A stretch of 64,000 bases of DNA from the NCBI GenBank assembly GCA_902490005.1, contig CABUCM010000001.1, positions 1 through 64,000 on the forward strand, written 5' to 3'. Below are positions 1 through 7,200 of the stretch, one piece after another. The position numbers were made by a program, and so were the translations under genes. The DNA comes from an uncultured Ruminiclostridium sp. GTDB taxonomy: Bacteria > Bacillota > Clostridia > Oscillospirales > Acutalibacteraceae. Within the stretch, counting starts at the first letter, position 1. The number at the start of each line of letters is the position of its first letter. The notes beneath the pieces are model-generated. The model did not search any database and was not told the origin of the DNA. It saw nothing but the letters and a program-made list of their open reading frames with translations.

Positions 1-142
1 TTTCTTTCAGATCGGCGGTATAAAGCTTGTCCCGCATAGAGGAAACGAATCTTCTGGCGTTGAAGCTGGACTTTACGCGAAGGCAAAGCCATGTACCCCC
101 ATTTTTTAGTTCTATACCGGCCTGGTCAAAATCAAGCTCCAT
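1..142 (-). CDS. Phage hypothetical protein, N-terminal part only
   Basis: An ATG at 142 (complement) follows an AGGAGG-type site at about 150-155 and opens a frame starting MELDFDQAGIELKNG that runs off the left edge with no stop. It overlaps the end of the annealing-protein gene by 11 bases, as is usual in phage early operons. About 47 residues are visible, rich in charged residues, with no motif I recognise. It is probably a small early gene of the recombination/replication module. Confidence 0.6.
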   Translation of the reverse strand, partial: MELDFDQAGIELKNGGTWLCLRVKSSFNARRFVSSMRDKLYTADLKE

Positions 143-782
143 TTTCAGCCTCCTGCACTGTTGGCCTTTTTTCTAATTTGTGTGCAATAAAGGTAAATTG
201 TTTGATCGTGATGGAATTTAAATCTTTCGGCGGGTTGTCAGGGAACTTTTGCGATAAGTATTCCAGCATACCGGCTGCATTCCAGCCTGTTCTATGCAGT
301 TCACTGAGAAGCACGGTTTTCTTAATATCATCAATGTAATCCTCCCGTGCGTGAGGTTCCTTTTTTCCGCCTTCTGGCGGAGTTCCTGCCGTGCCGTCTT
401 CCGGTAAATCCTCTCCGGCGTAGATATACAAGCCAAGGCCGTGCCGGGCCAGAGCTTTTGTCAAACTCCTTTGGATCGCCTTGTTTACATCAAAGGAAGT
501 GACTTCCGCTAATGGTAAAGATTTGTTTTTGAAATCCATCACCGGAAGATACTCAATATGTTCCAGTCCGTTAACTGTTACCCCGGTCTTTACCCAGCAT
601 GTTTTCCCGTCTGTGTGATAATTAAGACCGTCCACGTTTTCATAAATATTATATGTGGTGTCTGGGAAAAGCTTTTTGACTTCTCCCCAAGCCCATGCCC
701 ATGAAAGATAGGTAAGATTTCCTTTCTTTTCGGTCTTATCATTGACGTTTATAGAATTTAATTTCTTGAAATAATTCTCCAT
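132..782 (-). CDS. Single-strand annealing protein, Sak-like DUF1071 family
   Basis: A 216-residue protein whose N-terminal half (about residues 5-130) matches DUF1071/Sak-type phage annealing proteins: the YLSWAWAW segment near residue 24, a DFKNKSLPL stretch, and a conserved block around DVNKAIQRSLTKALARHGLG. Such proteins anneal complementary single strands during phage recombination and replication, usually with a phage SSB and exonuclease. The C-terminal 80 residues are polar and variable. It lies in the leftward early operon, overlapping the genes on both sides (25 bases upstream, 11 downstream). The family call rests on remembered motif resemblance; a profile search would settle it. 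Confidence 0.8.
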   Translation of the reverse strand: MENYFKKLNSINVNDKTEKKGNLTYLSWAWAWGEVKKLFPDTTYNIYENVDGLNYHTDGKTCWVKTGVTVNGLEHIEYLPVMDFKNKSLPLAEVTSFDVNKAIQRSLTKALARHGLGLYIYAGEDLPEDGTAGTPPEGGKKEPHAREDYIDDIKKTVLLSELHRTGWNAAGMLEYLSQKFPDNPPKDLNSITIKQFTFIAHKLEKRPTVQEAENGA

Positions 783-910
783 AAAGCCCTCCTGATTCCT
801 TCTTGACTTTCATATTCGCTTTCACCGGTTTCCGGCTCCTCATTATCTGGCGGGGTTATGTACTCCCGTTCCGCACGGGATAGGCCGTTGTCAATGTTAC
901 GCTTGTTCAT
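758..910 (-). CDS. Small phage early protein, 50 aa
   Basis: The ATG at 910 opens a 50-residue frame (MNKRNIDNGLSRAERE...) that ends inside the start of the annealing-protein gene, so the two are probably translationally coupled. Acidic middle, basic end, no known domain. A truncated relative with the same SxAEREYxTPP core lies in the decayed prophage at 32143-32209, which shows this short frame is a conserved phage gene and not chance. Confidence 0.65.
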   Translation of the reverse strand: MNKRNIDNGLSRAEREYITPPDNEEPETGESEYESQEGIRRALWRIISRN

Positions 911-1076
911 CTGACGATACCTGTAGAAAATATGGCTTCCCGTCCAACTCAAACCGCATTGCCACGGCATTTTCATATTTATCCGGGTTTTTTCGATATC
1001 CAGCTTCTTTCAATCCATTGCGGTTATGATCAACAATGATGTTTTTTACTTCCTCAAAAAATTCCAATATGTCCAT
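897..1076 (-). CDS. Small phage early protein, 59 aa
   Basis: The start is placed at the ATG at 1076 because an AGGAGG-type site lies 8 bases upstream; the longer open frame before it reads through the end of the preceding gene. The 59 residues begin MDILEFFEEVKNIIV and are amphipathic and acidic, with no recognised domain. It overlaps the next gene by 14 bases. The decayed prophage has a different 44-residue gene (32193-32327) in the same slot behind the same upstream sequence, so this position is a swap site for small genes. Confidence 0.6.
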   Translation of the reverse strand: MDILEFFEEVKNIIVDHNRNGLKEAGYRKNPDKYENAVAMRFELDGKPYFLQVSSDEQA

Positions 1077-1081
1077 TTGAC

Positions 1082-1158
1082 AAACCTCCTGTTTCGGTTT
1101 ACTATATAAATACAGTATTTTCTCTTGCCGCGTTCCTGGTGCCAGCCGGGGCGCGGCT
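1082..1158. repeat. 77-bp segment shared with the decayed prophage (copy at 32333-32409)
   Basis: Bases 1082-1158 and 32333-32409 align without gaps with about three mismatches. The segment holds the 3' end of one early gene (common C-terminus GTRNAARENTVFI) plus the ribosome site of the next gene. It shows that the complete prophage and the remnant come from close relatives, and it could serve as a short patch for recombination between them. Confidence 0.9.
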
Positions 1159-1308
1159 TTCTTTATATTTGCGCCAGGCTGACCGCCAGTCGGCGCTTTC
1201 CTTGCCGTCAATTTCACAATCCGCTTTTTTCATTTCTATGTACTCTTCATGCGTAATCGTGAAGTAAAACGGAATGTTTCGGCCTCTTTGCCTTTTTGCT
1301 ATCTCCAA
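1102..1308 (-). CDS. Small phage early protein, 68 aa
   Basis: Starts at a TTG (1308) with a GGGGAGG site 8 bases upstream and overlaps the preceding gene by 10 bases. The product is basic (MEIAKRQRGRNIPFYF...) with no domain I recognise. Its last 20 or so residues are the same as those of the 48-residue membrane protein at 32353-32499 in the remnant, while the N-terminal parts differ completely, which points to mosaic exchange inside the gene. Confidence 0.55.
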   Translation of the reverse strand: MEIAKRQRGRNIPFYFTITHEEYIEMKKADCEIDGKESADWRSAWRKYKESRAPAGTRNAARENTVFI

Positions 1309-1550
1309 CCTTTTGACCTCCCCGGTATATGATCTTTTTTAAACTGCCGGTAAACCTGCTCTGAGCGCTGGTCGCTGGCTGTTTGGCGGCCTCTGCGTTT
1401 TGCTTGTTCCGCCTGGTCAAAAGCTTCTTTTTGGGCTTTCCAGGCCGTGTAAGGTTCGCATTGGCCTATCCCGTGACAAAATGGCGTCCGTTCTGAACAA
1501 TCCCGGCAGGGGGAAGGTTTAACGAATCTGCTGATAATGATATGCTGCAT
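1299..1550 (-). CDS. Small phage protein with cysteine pairs, 83 aa
   Basis: The ATG at 1550 follows an AAAGGAG site. Cysteines in CRDC, followed by C-H-C spaced residues (residues 15-31), suggest a small zinc-binding fold in the N-terminal half; the C-terminal half is strongly basic (AKRRGRQTASDQR), consistent with nucleic-acid binding. Both are inferences from composition. It overlaps the next gene by 10 bases and contains the end of the small membrane-protein gene in another frame. Confidence 0.6.
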   Translation of the reverse strand: MQHIIISRFVKPSPCRDCSERTPFCHGIGQCEPYTAWKAQKEAFDQAEQAKRRGRQTASDQRSEQVYRQFKKDHIPGRSKGWR

Positions 1551-1668
1551 ACCGGCTCCTTTTCTTCTTTAAAGCGGCCCTTAGTTTCCGGTTTTCACGC
1601 TCTAAACTGTAGCAGCCGCAGATTACTAAGACTAGCGCGATTAACAATATCCACGCTTGGGGTGTCAT
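1519..1668 (-). CDS. Small single-span membrane protein, 49 aa
   Basis: A short frame with ATG at 1668 and a good AGGAGG site. It starts MTPQAWILLIALVLVICGC: a hydrophobic segment of about 14 residues followed by a basic helix (REN RKLRAALKKKRS). Topology would be N-out with a cytoplasmic basic tail. Its start overlaps the stop of the upstream gene in ATGA style and its end overlaps the next gene, so it is coupled on both sides. Small membrane proteins of this shape are common in phage early regions; the role is unknown. Confidence 0.55.
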   Translation of the reverse strand: MTPQAWILLIALVLVICGCYSLERENRKLRAALKKKRSRYAAYHYQQIR

Positions 1669-1892
1669 GAGCTTGTCCTCCTTTCAACTTCCTGCAAAAA
1701 TTTATCCCTAGGGATAAACCACTCTCTTTCAATTTTGAATCCCGGTATGATTCCTGCAGACAACCAGCGTTTAATTGTAGCTTCCGATTTGCGTAAATAA
1801 ATAGATACATCGTTTACTGTTAAATTTGGATACATCGGTAATTCCATTTTTCCGGGTGTCCATTTTGGCGCACGACATAAAGCTTTGCGCAT
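1665..1892 (-). CDS. Helix-turn-helix DNA-binding protein (MerR/excisionase-like)
   Basis: The start is set at the ATG at 1892 behind GGAGGAATTGAT. Residues 22-70 (NLTVNDVSIYLRKSEATIKRWLSAGIIPGFKIEREWFIPRDKF) have the MerR-like/excisionase pattern: a helix, the turn at KSEATIKRWL, then the wing GFKIEREWFIP. In phages such proteins act as excisionases or early regulators. It is the first HTH gene of the leftward early train after the lipoprotein. Whether it is the excisionase of the integrase at 6003 is a guess. Confidence 0.7.
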   Translation of the reverse strand: MRKALCRAPKWTPGKMELPMYPNLTVNDVSIYLRKSEATIKRWLSAGIIPGFKIEREWFIPRDKFLQEVERRTSS

Positions 1893-1937
1893 ATCAATTC
1901 CTCCTTTCTGATACATAAGATCAGAAGCAGCGCCTGT

Positions 1938-2333
1938 TTAATCAACATAGTTAGGCTCAATCGGGATCCACATATTAGGGTTAAAGTTAAGAGTATATTT
2001 GTACTTGCTGACATCATCAGAAGTAATATCTTCCACAACATAAGTCACGTTGTCGCTAAGACCAATAAAATGTTTCTTATATTCTCCGTTTTCATCTTCC
2101 ACAACGATCTCCAGCTGATTATCTTTCACGTCGGCGGTAATGGACATTTTGCCAGTCATTTGAAACAGCACATCGCCTTGCAAGCAGTTAATTACAGTTA
2201 TTTGCCTAATATCGTTGAAATTGTCAGCTTCCAGCGATAAGTTGTAAGAAACCTTTTCGGCTTCCGACTGGCAGGCAGTAAGTGATAATAGACCAACCGC
2301 CAAGATCGCTAGTGTAGTAATTGCTTTTTTCAC
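1938..2333 (-). CDS. Phage-encoded lipoprotein, beta-rich
   Basis: 131 residues with a clear lipoprotein signal: MKK, a hydrophobic core and the lipobox LTAC with the modified cysteine at residue 21. The mature part is rich in alternating polar and hydrophobic residues, as in the beta-sandwich lipoproteins common in prophages of this phylum. By analogy with phage lipoproteins that block superinfection at the membrane it may protect the lysogen, but that is inference only. Located between the switch region and the early train on the early strand. Confidence 0.7.
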   Translation of the reverse strand: MKKAITTLAILAVGLLSLTACQSEAEKVSYNLSLEADNFNDIRQITVINCLQGDVLFQMTGKMSITADVKDNQLEIVVEDENGEYKKHFIGLSDNVTYVVEDITSDDVSKYKYTLNFNPNMWIPIEPNYVD

Positions 2334-2382
2334 AAAATACCTTCTTTCCGCCGCCAGAGGGCGGCGATTTATTTTAGTTTGG

Positions 2383-2411
2383 TTGCCTGTCCTCCCAACG
2401 AGTGGTAAAAT
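2383..2411 (+). promoter_or_regulatory. Promoter of the moron gene (TTGCCT-N17-TAAAAT)
   Basis: A -35 TTGCCT (2383-2388) and a -10 TAAAAT (2406-2411) at 17-base spacing sit 26 bases before the start of the rightward gene at 2437. An independent promoter on the strand opposite to the early genes fits a gene expressed in the lysogen. Confidence 0.55.
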
Positions 2412-2436
2412 GTCAATAGGGAGGGGGTGAAAAAAT

Positions 2437-2985
2437 ATGTTTGAATCTCTTACTGTATCCGATTGGATTCAGTTTATAGGAGTTATGGTGTCACTTACAG
2501 TTGGCATCGCTTCAATTATTATTGCAGTTATAACTTTAAGGCAAAATTCAAAAATGATTGCCGAAAGTACAAGGCCATATATAGTAGTGCAATTTGAAAG
2601 GGCTTATACTTCAACTTTACGCTGCTATTTTGTTGTGAAAAATTATGGCCAAACGGGTGCTAAAATTACAGATTTTAAATGTATTACAGAAATCTCCGCG
2701 AAGTTTGCAGACCGAGAAATTAATGATCAAATAAAAGCTGTTAAAAATACCTTTTTGGCTCCGGGTCAAAAACTAAATTTAATTTTTAATGAAGCGCCAA
2801 ACACTAAAAATGTAACTTTTTTGATTAAGTATGAAGCGAATAAGAAAACATATCGTGATACGATTTTGCTTCACATACCCGATGAAATTCCCATAGTACG
2901 TGGTTATAGTACCAAGGGTAACGAACGTAACTATTTGGGAGATATTTCTAACAGCATTCAAGAAATTGTTGAACGTACATTTTAA
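2437..2985 (+). CDS. Putative moron: membrane-anchored protein of unknown function
   Basis: 182 residues. One hydrophobic segment at about residues 12-36 (FIGVMVSLTVGIASIIIAVITL) anchors the protein; the rest is soluble, polar and beta-rich, without a motif I recognise. The gene lies alone on the plus strand inside the leftward early region, has its own promoter and its own terminator (3062-3099), and is AT-rich compared with neighbours. That is the standard layout of a phage moron, i.e. cargo expressed from the prophage. RBS: GGGAGGGGG, about 10 bases before ATG. Lysogenic-conversion or exclusion functions are possible but unproven. Confidence 0.65.
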   Translation: MFESLTVSDWIQFIGVMVSLTVGIASIIIAVITLRQNSKMIAESTRPYIVVQFERAYTSTLRCYFVVKNYGQTGAKITDFKCITEISAKFADREINDQIKAVKNTFLAPGQKLNLIFNEAPNTKNVTFLIKYEANKKTYRDTILLHIPDEIPIVRGYSTKGNERNYLGDISNSIQEIVERTF

Positions 2986-3146
2986 ATCTTTGCTGTTTGG
3001 TAAATTTCCTTTTTGCATTCATTTAACAAGAACTCAGCTGTTGTAACATTCAGCCCTTTAAGGGATTCCATAATTTCTGAGATTATGGAGTTCCCTTTTT
3101 CTTTTTGTAAAATCGTTTCCTGAAATTGATAATTACAATCTAACAT
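2982..3146 (-). CDS. Small phage early protein, 54 aa, carrying an antisense terminator
   Basis: The ATG at 3146 lies just after the stop of the Cro-like gene (ends 3151) and uses GAGGGA as its ribosome site, so it is coupled to it. The frame (MLDCNYQFQETILQKEK...) ends at 2982, overlapping the convergent moron gene by 4 bases. The product looks all-helical. Its codons must also encode the plus-strand hairpin terminator at 3062-3099, which constrains residues 16-29. Confidence 0.6.
   Translation of the reverse strand: MLDCNYQFQETILQKEKGNSIISEIMESLKGLNVTTAEFLLNECKKEIYQTAKI
3062..3099 (+). terminator. Intrinsic terminator of the moron gene, inside an opposing gene
   Basis: A stem GGGA-TCCATAAT / ATTATGGA-TCCC with a 7-base loop is followed by TTTTTCTTTTT on the plus strand. 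It lies about 75 bases after the moron stop and inside the minus-strand gene 2982-3146. Confidence 0.8.
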
Positions 3147-3150
3147 TCCC

Positions 3151-3372
3151 TCACCCCGCTTCTTTGTGGTCGTCGTAGTTCCTTACGTCATTAGGCGAAC
3201 GATTAATAGCTTCGCAGATTCTAAAAAATTCATTTGCTTCCAGTTTGCGCCTTTTGTTAAGAACTTCGCATAATTGAGAAGGGAACATATCTGCTTTTCG
3301 AGCAACTGCTGACCGATTGTAGTTTTCAGAATCAAAAATACTTTTTAAATTATCACGAATATCAAATCCCAT
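3151..3372 (-). CDS. Cro-like XRE family regulator
   Basis: 73 residues from the ATG at 3372, 8 bases behind AAAGGAGGG. The HTH pattern is visible at about residues 22-60 (RSAVARKADMFPSQLCEVLNKRRKLEANEFFRICEAI). It is the first gene of the leftward early operon, read from the promoter at 3412-3440 and divergent from the repressor at 3523, the classical Cro position. It would repress the lysogenic promoter and tune early transcription. Confidence 0.75.
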   Translation of the reverse strand: MGFDIRDNLKSIFDSENYNRSAVARKADMFPSQLCEVLNKRRKLEANEFFRICEAINRSPNDVRNYDDHKEAG

Positions 3373-3411
3373 ATTTTTCCCTCCTTTCACTGAAATATTC
3401 GGTGCAACTAT

Positions 3412-3440
3412 ATAATAATACCGAAATTTACGGTTGTCAA
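3412..3440 (-). promoter_or_regulatory. Early (cro) promoter with operator dyad in the spacer
   Basis: On the minus strand TTGACA (3435-3440) and TATTAT (3412-3417) stand 17 bases apart. The spacer holds the near-palindrome CCGTAAATTTCGG (3421-3433), so a bound dimer would cover the promoter core. The same design appears at 33080-33108 in the remnant prophage. Confidence 0.8.
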
Positions 3441-3472
3441 GCTATTTTTACTGAAAATTTTTGTATTTTGTA

Positions 3473-3500
3473 TTGAAATCTAAAAAAATCATGGTATAAT
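3473..3500 (+). promoter_or_regulatory. Repressor-maintenance promoter (TTGAAA-N16-TATAAT)
   Basis: TTGAAA at 3473-3478 and TATAAT at 3495-3500 sit just upstream of the repressor gene at 3523, directed away from the early promoter. Their spacing of 16 bases and the short leader fit a lysogeny promoter. Confidence 0.7.
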
Positions 3501-3522
3501 CCAAATTAAAGGAGTGATACAA

Positions 3523-4014
3523 GTGACAAAAGCTGAAATAGCAGAGACTCTAAAAAAATTACGGCTCGATGCAGGATATACCCAGATTCAAGCTGCTGAA
3601 CATGTTGGAAAAAAGCAGCAAACCTTGGCGTCTTGGGAATCCGGCCAATCTCAGCCCGATGCAAACACTCTTTTTATGCTCTGCGATTTATATAGAGTTA
3701 ATATTGATGATGCATTTGGGTTTAGAAAACAAAAAGACCCCACGCCGAAGCGCGAGGTCGATCTAAGAAAAGAAAAGCTTATTAGAAACTACGATCAGTT
3801 AAATGAAACGGGAAAATGCGCATTACTGGATTTTTCTAATTACCAGCTAACCAAAAATAAAGAGGACGACGGAGAAACCTTATACGTGGCTAGCAGAGGC
3901 GGCGGGGTGGAAACCAGGCATCTCACTAGGGAAGAAGTAGAGAAAGCAGATAAGGTGATAGAGGCAGTTCTAAAAAGAGCAGAAAAAGAAGGCTGGGGTA
4001 ATAATGACCTATAA
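3523..4014 (+). CDS. Prophage repressor, XRE family
   Basis: 163 residues from GTG at 3523, chosen because AAAGGAG ends about 9 bases upstream; the other in-frame GTG at 3514 lies inside that site. Residues 5-60 hold a standard XRE helix-turn-helix (TLKKLRLDAGYTQIQAAEHVGKKQQTLASWESG). The C-terminal half lacks a LexA-type Ser/Lys protease signature, so induction may go through the ImmA/IrrE metalloprotease encoded convergently at 4009-4653, which overlaps its 3' end by 6 bases. It probably binds the dyad in the cro promoter spacer. Confidence 0.8.
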   Translation: MTKAEIAETLKKLRLDAGYTQIQAAEHVGKKQQTLASWESGQSQPDANTLFMLCDLYRVNIDDAFGFRKQKDPTPKREVDLRKEKLIRNYDQLNETGKCALLDFSNYQLTKNKEDDGETLYVASRGGGVETRHLTREEVEKADKVIEAVLKRAEKEGWGNNDL

Positions 4015-4653
4015 AACTGAAACTCGATTCTTTTCTATGTATTCAACAAATTGATTCATTACTTGGCGTTCCAGGTTGGACATGCCATAGTTAGAGGCTC
4101 CGCGCTCTTTAAAAAATTGTTGTTCACGATTGTTGAGAAGTTTAAGCCGTGCGGCCCGGTAATCCGCACAGCATTTACTGATTTTACAATAATCCGATAT
4201 TTCTTGCGCCGAAGAGACACCAAGTTCGTGAAGAACGCAGGCCGGCGCCAAAAGTCTTGAGGCGAATACATTTGCTTGTTGTTCCAATGGATTATCGTTA
4301 GGCGAAGGCTCCCGGTTGATAGCGGTGGCTTCTCCTTCTTTTCTGTGAACATGGTCAAGCAGAATGTGGCCCAGTTCGTGGGCAATGGTAAAACGCAGGC
4401 GAGAGCTTGGCAAGGAGCTGTTATAAAAAATGAAATACCTTCCCATGTGGTAAGTACTGGAACCGTCAGTTTTATGGATTCTATCCCCAAGATTTAAAAT
4501 GGAGATGATATCCTGCCCTTGTTCATAAGAATACAGTATGAACCCATACGCTTTACAAATACGTGACACAACAACGGGAAGTTCTTTGATTTTCATTTCC
4601 ATCAAAACTAACCAGGACAAATCTCTTGCTTTTTTATAGTCGTTATAATTCAT
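4009..4653 (-). CDS. ImmA/IrrE family metallo-endopeptidase
   Basis: 214 residues with the zinc motif HELGH at residues 92-96 and a downstream acidic stretch (NPLEQQANVFASRLLAP) typical of ImmA/IrrE. In ICEBs1 and related elements ImmA cleaves the element's repressor after DNA damage or cell-cell signalling. Here the gene is convergent with the repressor at 3523-4014 rather than co-transcribed behind it, with a 6-base overlap of the 3' ends; simultaneous transcription would interfere. The target repressor is inferred from position. Confidence 0.85.
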   Translation of the reverse strand: MNYNDYKKARDLSWLVLMEMKIKELPVVVSRICKAYGFILYSYEQGQDIISILNLGDRIHKTDGSSTYHMGRYFIFYNSSLPSSRLRFTIAHELGHILLDHVHRKEGEATAINREPSPNDNPLEQQANVFASRLLAPACVLHELGVSSAQEISDYCKISKCCADYRAARLKLLNNREQQFFKERGASNYGMSNLERQVMNQFVEYIEKNRVSVL

Positions 4654-4851
4654 ATAACAACACCTCCTAAGAAAAAGTGTAGATTTTTCCAGGGGTGAAG
4701 TATACAGGTAAATACTGGTAATATGTTGTACTAGTGAACGATGCTCACTGCGTTAAATAAAAAAATCCCCCACCGGTTCGACCCCCGACTGGATAAAAAA
4801 TAGCCGCATGAAAGCGGCCAGAAAAGATTGACGAATAGAAGGAGTGCTTAA

Positions 4852-5862
4852 ATGGATAAGGAACCTTTAAATCCCAGTAATATTGTTTTATATCAAACAG
4901 AAAACGGGAATGTTACCGTATCTGTTATATTTGAAGACGAAACCTTCTGGCTGACACAAAAAGGGATGGCGGAGTTATTTGATGTAAATGTACCAGCTAT
5001 TTCGAAGCATCTACAAAACATTTATGAGGAAGGAGAGTTAGTTCGGGAAGCAACTGTTTCCAAAAAGGAAATGGTTCAAGAAGAAGGGAAGCGTGATGTT
5101 CGAAGAATCATAGATTTTTACAATCTTGATGCTATAATAGCCGTAGGTTATCGAGTTAATTCCAAACAAGCTACTGCATTTCGTAAATGGGCAACACAAA
5201 CATTGAAAGAATACATAATCAAAGGGTTTGTTTTAAACGACGATATGTTGAAAAACGGCAGACCTTTTGGTAAAGATTATTTTAGAGAGCTTCTTGAACG
5301 CGTCCGTTCTATTCGTGCAAGCGAACGGCGTATTTGGCAGCAGATCACCGATATTTTTGCAGAGTGCAGCATTGATTATGATAAAAATTCGCCCATAACA
5401 CAAGATTTTTACGCAATGATACAAAACAAGTTTCATTATGCTATCACAGGGCAGACCGCTGCTGAAATTGTTTATTCCAATGCTGACCGCCATAAGGAAA
5501 ATATGGGGCTGACCACATGGAAAAACGCGCCAGACGGACGTATTTTGAAATCAGATGTTTTGGTTGCAAAAAATTATCTGAACGAGAAGCAGATTAGGCA
5601 GCTCGAGAGAACTGTTACCGGATATTTTGATTATATAGAAGATTTGATTGAACGGGAAAACACGTTTACAATGGAAGAATTTTCTGCCAGTATTAATGAA
5701 TTTCTGGCGTTCCGAAGATATGATATTTTGCCAGATAAGGGACGAATCTCAGCCCGAGCCGCTAAATTAAAGGCGGAGGCAGAATACGAAGAGTTCAACA
5801 AAACTCAGAAGATTATTTCTGATTTTGACAAGCAGATAAAAAAGCTCACGAAGAAAAAATGA
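4852..5862 (+). CDS. RhuM family protein
   Basis: 336 residues matching the RhuM/virulence-protein family: the N-terminal winged-helix-like region (FWLTQKGMAELFDVNVPAISKHLQNIYEEGEL), then DFYNLDAIIAVGYRVNSKQATAFRKWATQTL, which is the signature of the family. RhuM was first named in Salmonella; relatives are frequent in mobile elements, where a link to phage defence has been suggested. No catalytic residues are established. Starts at ATG 4852 behind AAGGAG. It sits between ImmA and the integrase, a cargo position, and would be expressed from the prophage. Confidence 0.85.
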   Translation: MDKEPLNPSNIVLYQTENGNVTVSVIFEDETFWLTQKGMAELFDVNVPAISKHLQNIYEEGELVREATVSKKEMVQEEGKRDVRRIIDFYNLDAIIAVGYRVNSKQATAFRKWATQTLKEYIIKGFVLNDDMLKNGRPFGKDYFRELLERVRSIRASERRIWQQITDIFAECSIDYDKNSPITQDFYAMIQNKFHYAITGQTAAEIVYSNADRHKENMGLTTWKNAPDGRILKSDVLVAKNYLNEKQIRQLERTVTGYFDYIEDLIERENTFTMEEFSASINEFLAFRRYDILPDKGRISARAAKLKAEAEYEEFNKTQKIISDFDKQIKKLTKKK

Positions 5863-5910
5863 AAAACCGCCCGCTTCTGTTGGCGCAGAAACGAGCGGCG
5901 AAAATAGAAC

Positions 5911-5971
5911 AGCTTACCCAAAGTGGATAATCCGTCTGAACAACGAAATTATACCACTTTCTGGGTAGGCT
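5911..5971. repeat. Imperfect inverted repeat before the integrase gene
   Basis: TACCCA-AAGTGG (5915-5926) and CCACTT-TC-TGGGTA (5954-5967) form arms that extend outward through AGC/GCT, separated by 27 bases. It lies in the 140-base gap between RhuM and the integrase. It may be an integrase arm-type site, an operator or a weak transcription terminator; there is no T-run. Confidence 0.5.
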
Positions 5972-6002
5972 TTCAAGTCATACTTTGGAGGTGGTTTTTA
6001 TT

Positions 6003-7184
6003 ATGGCAAAAAGCAGGGTAAAGAAGAGACCAGACGGCAGATATGCAATGCAGATATATCTCGGCACTGTAGACGGGAAGCGAAAATATAAAACGGTATA
6101 TGGGGTCACTCCTAAGGAAGTACAAAAGAAAGCTGACGAAGTGCGGATTCTCATGGGAAAGGGAATTAGTATTACCTCTATGAGAGATTCTTTCGGGGAT
6201 TGGGCAGAAAAATTTTTAAAATCTAAAGAGGCCGATGGAGTATCCATTTCACAGATTAATTCCTATAAAAATTATTGTAGAAATCATTTGTCTCCATTAT
6301 ATATGAAATCTCTTTCTGAAATTCTACCGGCCGATATACAATCTATAATTAATGATACTAAACTGGCAAAGAATACATTAAAAGCAATTAGAAATACTGC
6401 ATCTCAAATATTTAGGCTTGCTATTGAAAATAGAGCCATTGATTTCAATCCAGCTGATTATGTGAGAATACCTAAAATTGCGCCGGAATCTCACAGAGAC
6501 GCGCTAACTGACGAACAGCAGCGATGGATAAGGGAAACCCCGCATAGGGCGCAACGCGCTGCCATGCTTATGCTTTACTCAGGAATAAGGCGAGGTGAGG
6601 CAACGGCTTTAACTTGGGGAGATGTGGATTTAAATGCAGGCACAATTTCCGTGACCAAATCAGTGGAAATGATAAAAGGAAAACCGCACGTTAAAACTAC
6701 CAAAACGGAATCGGGTATTCGTATAGTAAGAATACCACAGGTTTTGATTGATTATTTAAAGGCTGAGAAAGACTCTGAGTCTCCTTTGTGTATGTATGTT
6801 ATTCACAGCGTTAGAGGAAAAATGATGACAAATCAGGCATGGAGATGTATGTGGGACAGTTATCTATTAGATTTAAATATAAAATATGGTTACAGTGGAA
6901 AAATAAATAAATTTGATCCACACGGAGCTGTAATGAGAATCCCGACGTTTACCCCGCATTGGCTGAGGCATACTTTTGCCAGTCTATTATATCGGGCAGG
7001 CGTAGACGTCCTTACAGCCAGAGATCAATTAGGCCATAGTGATATCAAAACTACATTGACAATTTATACGCATTTGGATAAACTATATAAAGAAAGGCGT
7101 ATGGATAAATTAAATGAGTATTTAAACCCATGCAGGTCATATGCAAGTCAGCATGATTCTGAAAGCCGCATGAAATCTAAATAA
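6003..7184 (+). CDS. Phage tyrosine integrase
   Basis: 393 residues from ATG at 6003 (GGAGGTGG lies 10 bases upstream; the earlier in-frame start lacks a site). The N-terminus (RVKKRPDGRYAMQIYLG) is an arm-binding domain, followed by a SAM-like core-binding domain (about 65-160) and the catalytic domain with R196, H319-W-L-R322, H345 and nucleophile Y355. All catalytic residues are present. It catalyses insertion and excision at the tRNA-Met site, whose 3' fragment lies 17 bases downstream. Orientation is toward the attachment site, as is usual. Confidence 0.95.
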   Translation: MAKSRVKKRPDGRYAMQIYLGTVDGKRKYKTVYGVTPKEVQKKADEVRILMGKGISITSMRDSFGDWAEKFLKSKEADGVSISQINSYKNYCRNHLSPLYMKSLSEILPADIQSIINDTKLAKNTLKAIRNTASQIFRLAIENRAIDFNPADYVRIPKIAPESHRDALTDEQQRWIRETPHRAQRAAMLMLYSGIRRGEATALTWGDVDLNAGTISVTKSVEMIKGKPHVKTTKTESGIRIVRIPQVLIDYLKAEKDSESPLCMYVIHSVRGKMMTNQAWRCMWDSYLLDLNIKYGYSGKINKFDPHGAVMRIPTFTPHWLRHTFASLLYRAGVDVLTARDQLGHSDIKTTLTIYTHLDKLYKERRMDKLNEYLNPCRSYASQHDSESRMKSK

Positions 7185-7200
7185 AACGCGATATTATTAG

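Noticed and set aside
4765..4800. A GC-rich patch resembling a tRNA T-arm on the minus strand, possibly a second attachment remnant.
   Set aside because: The arms do not pair as a T-stem, there is no CCA end, and it does not match the tRNA-Met fragment.
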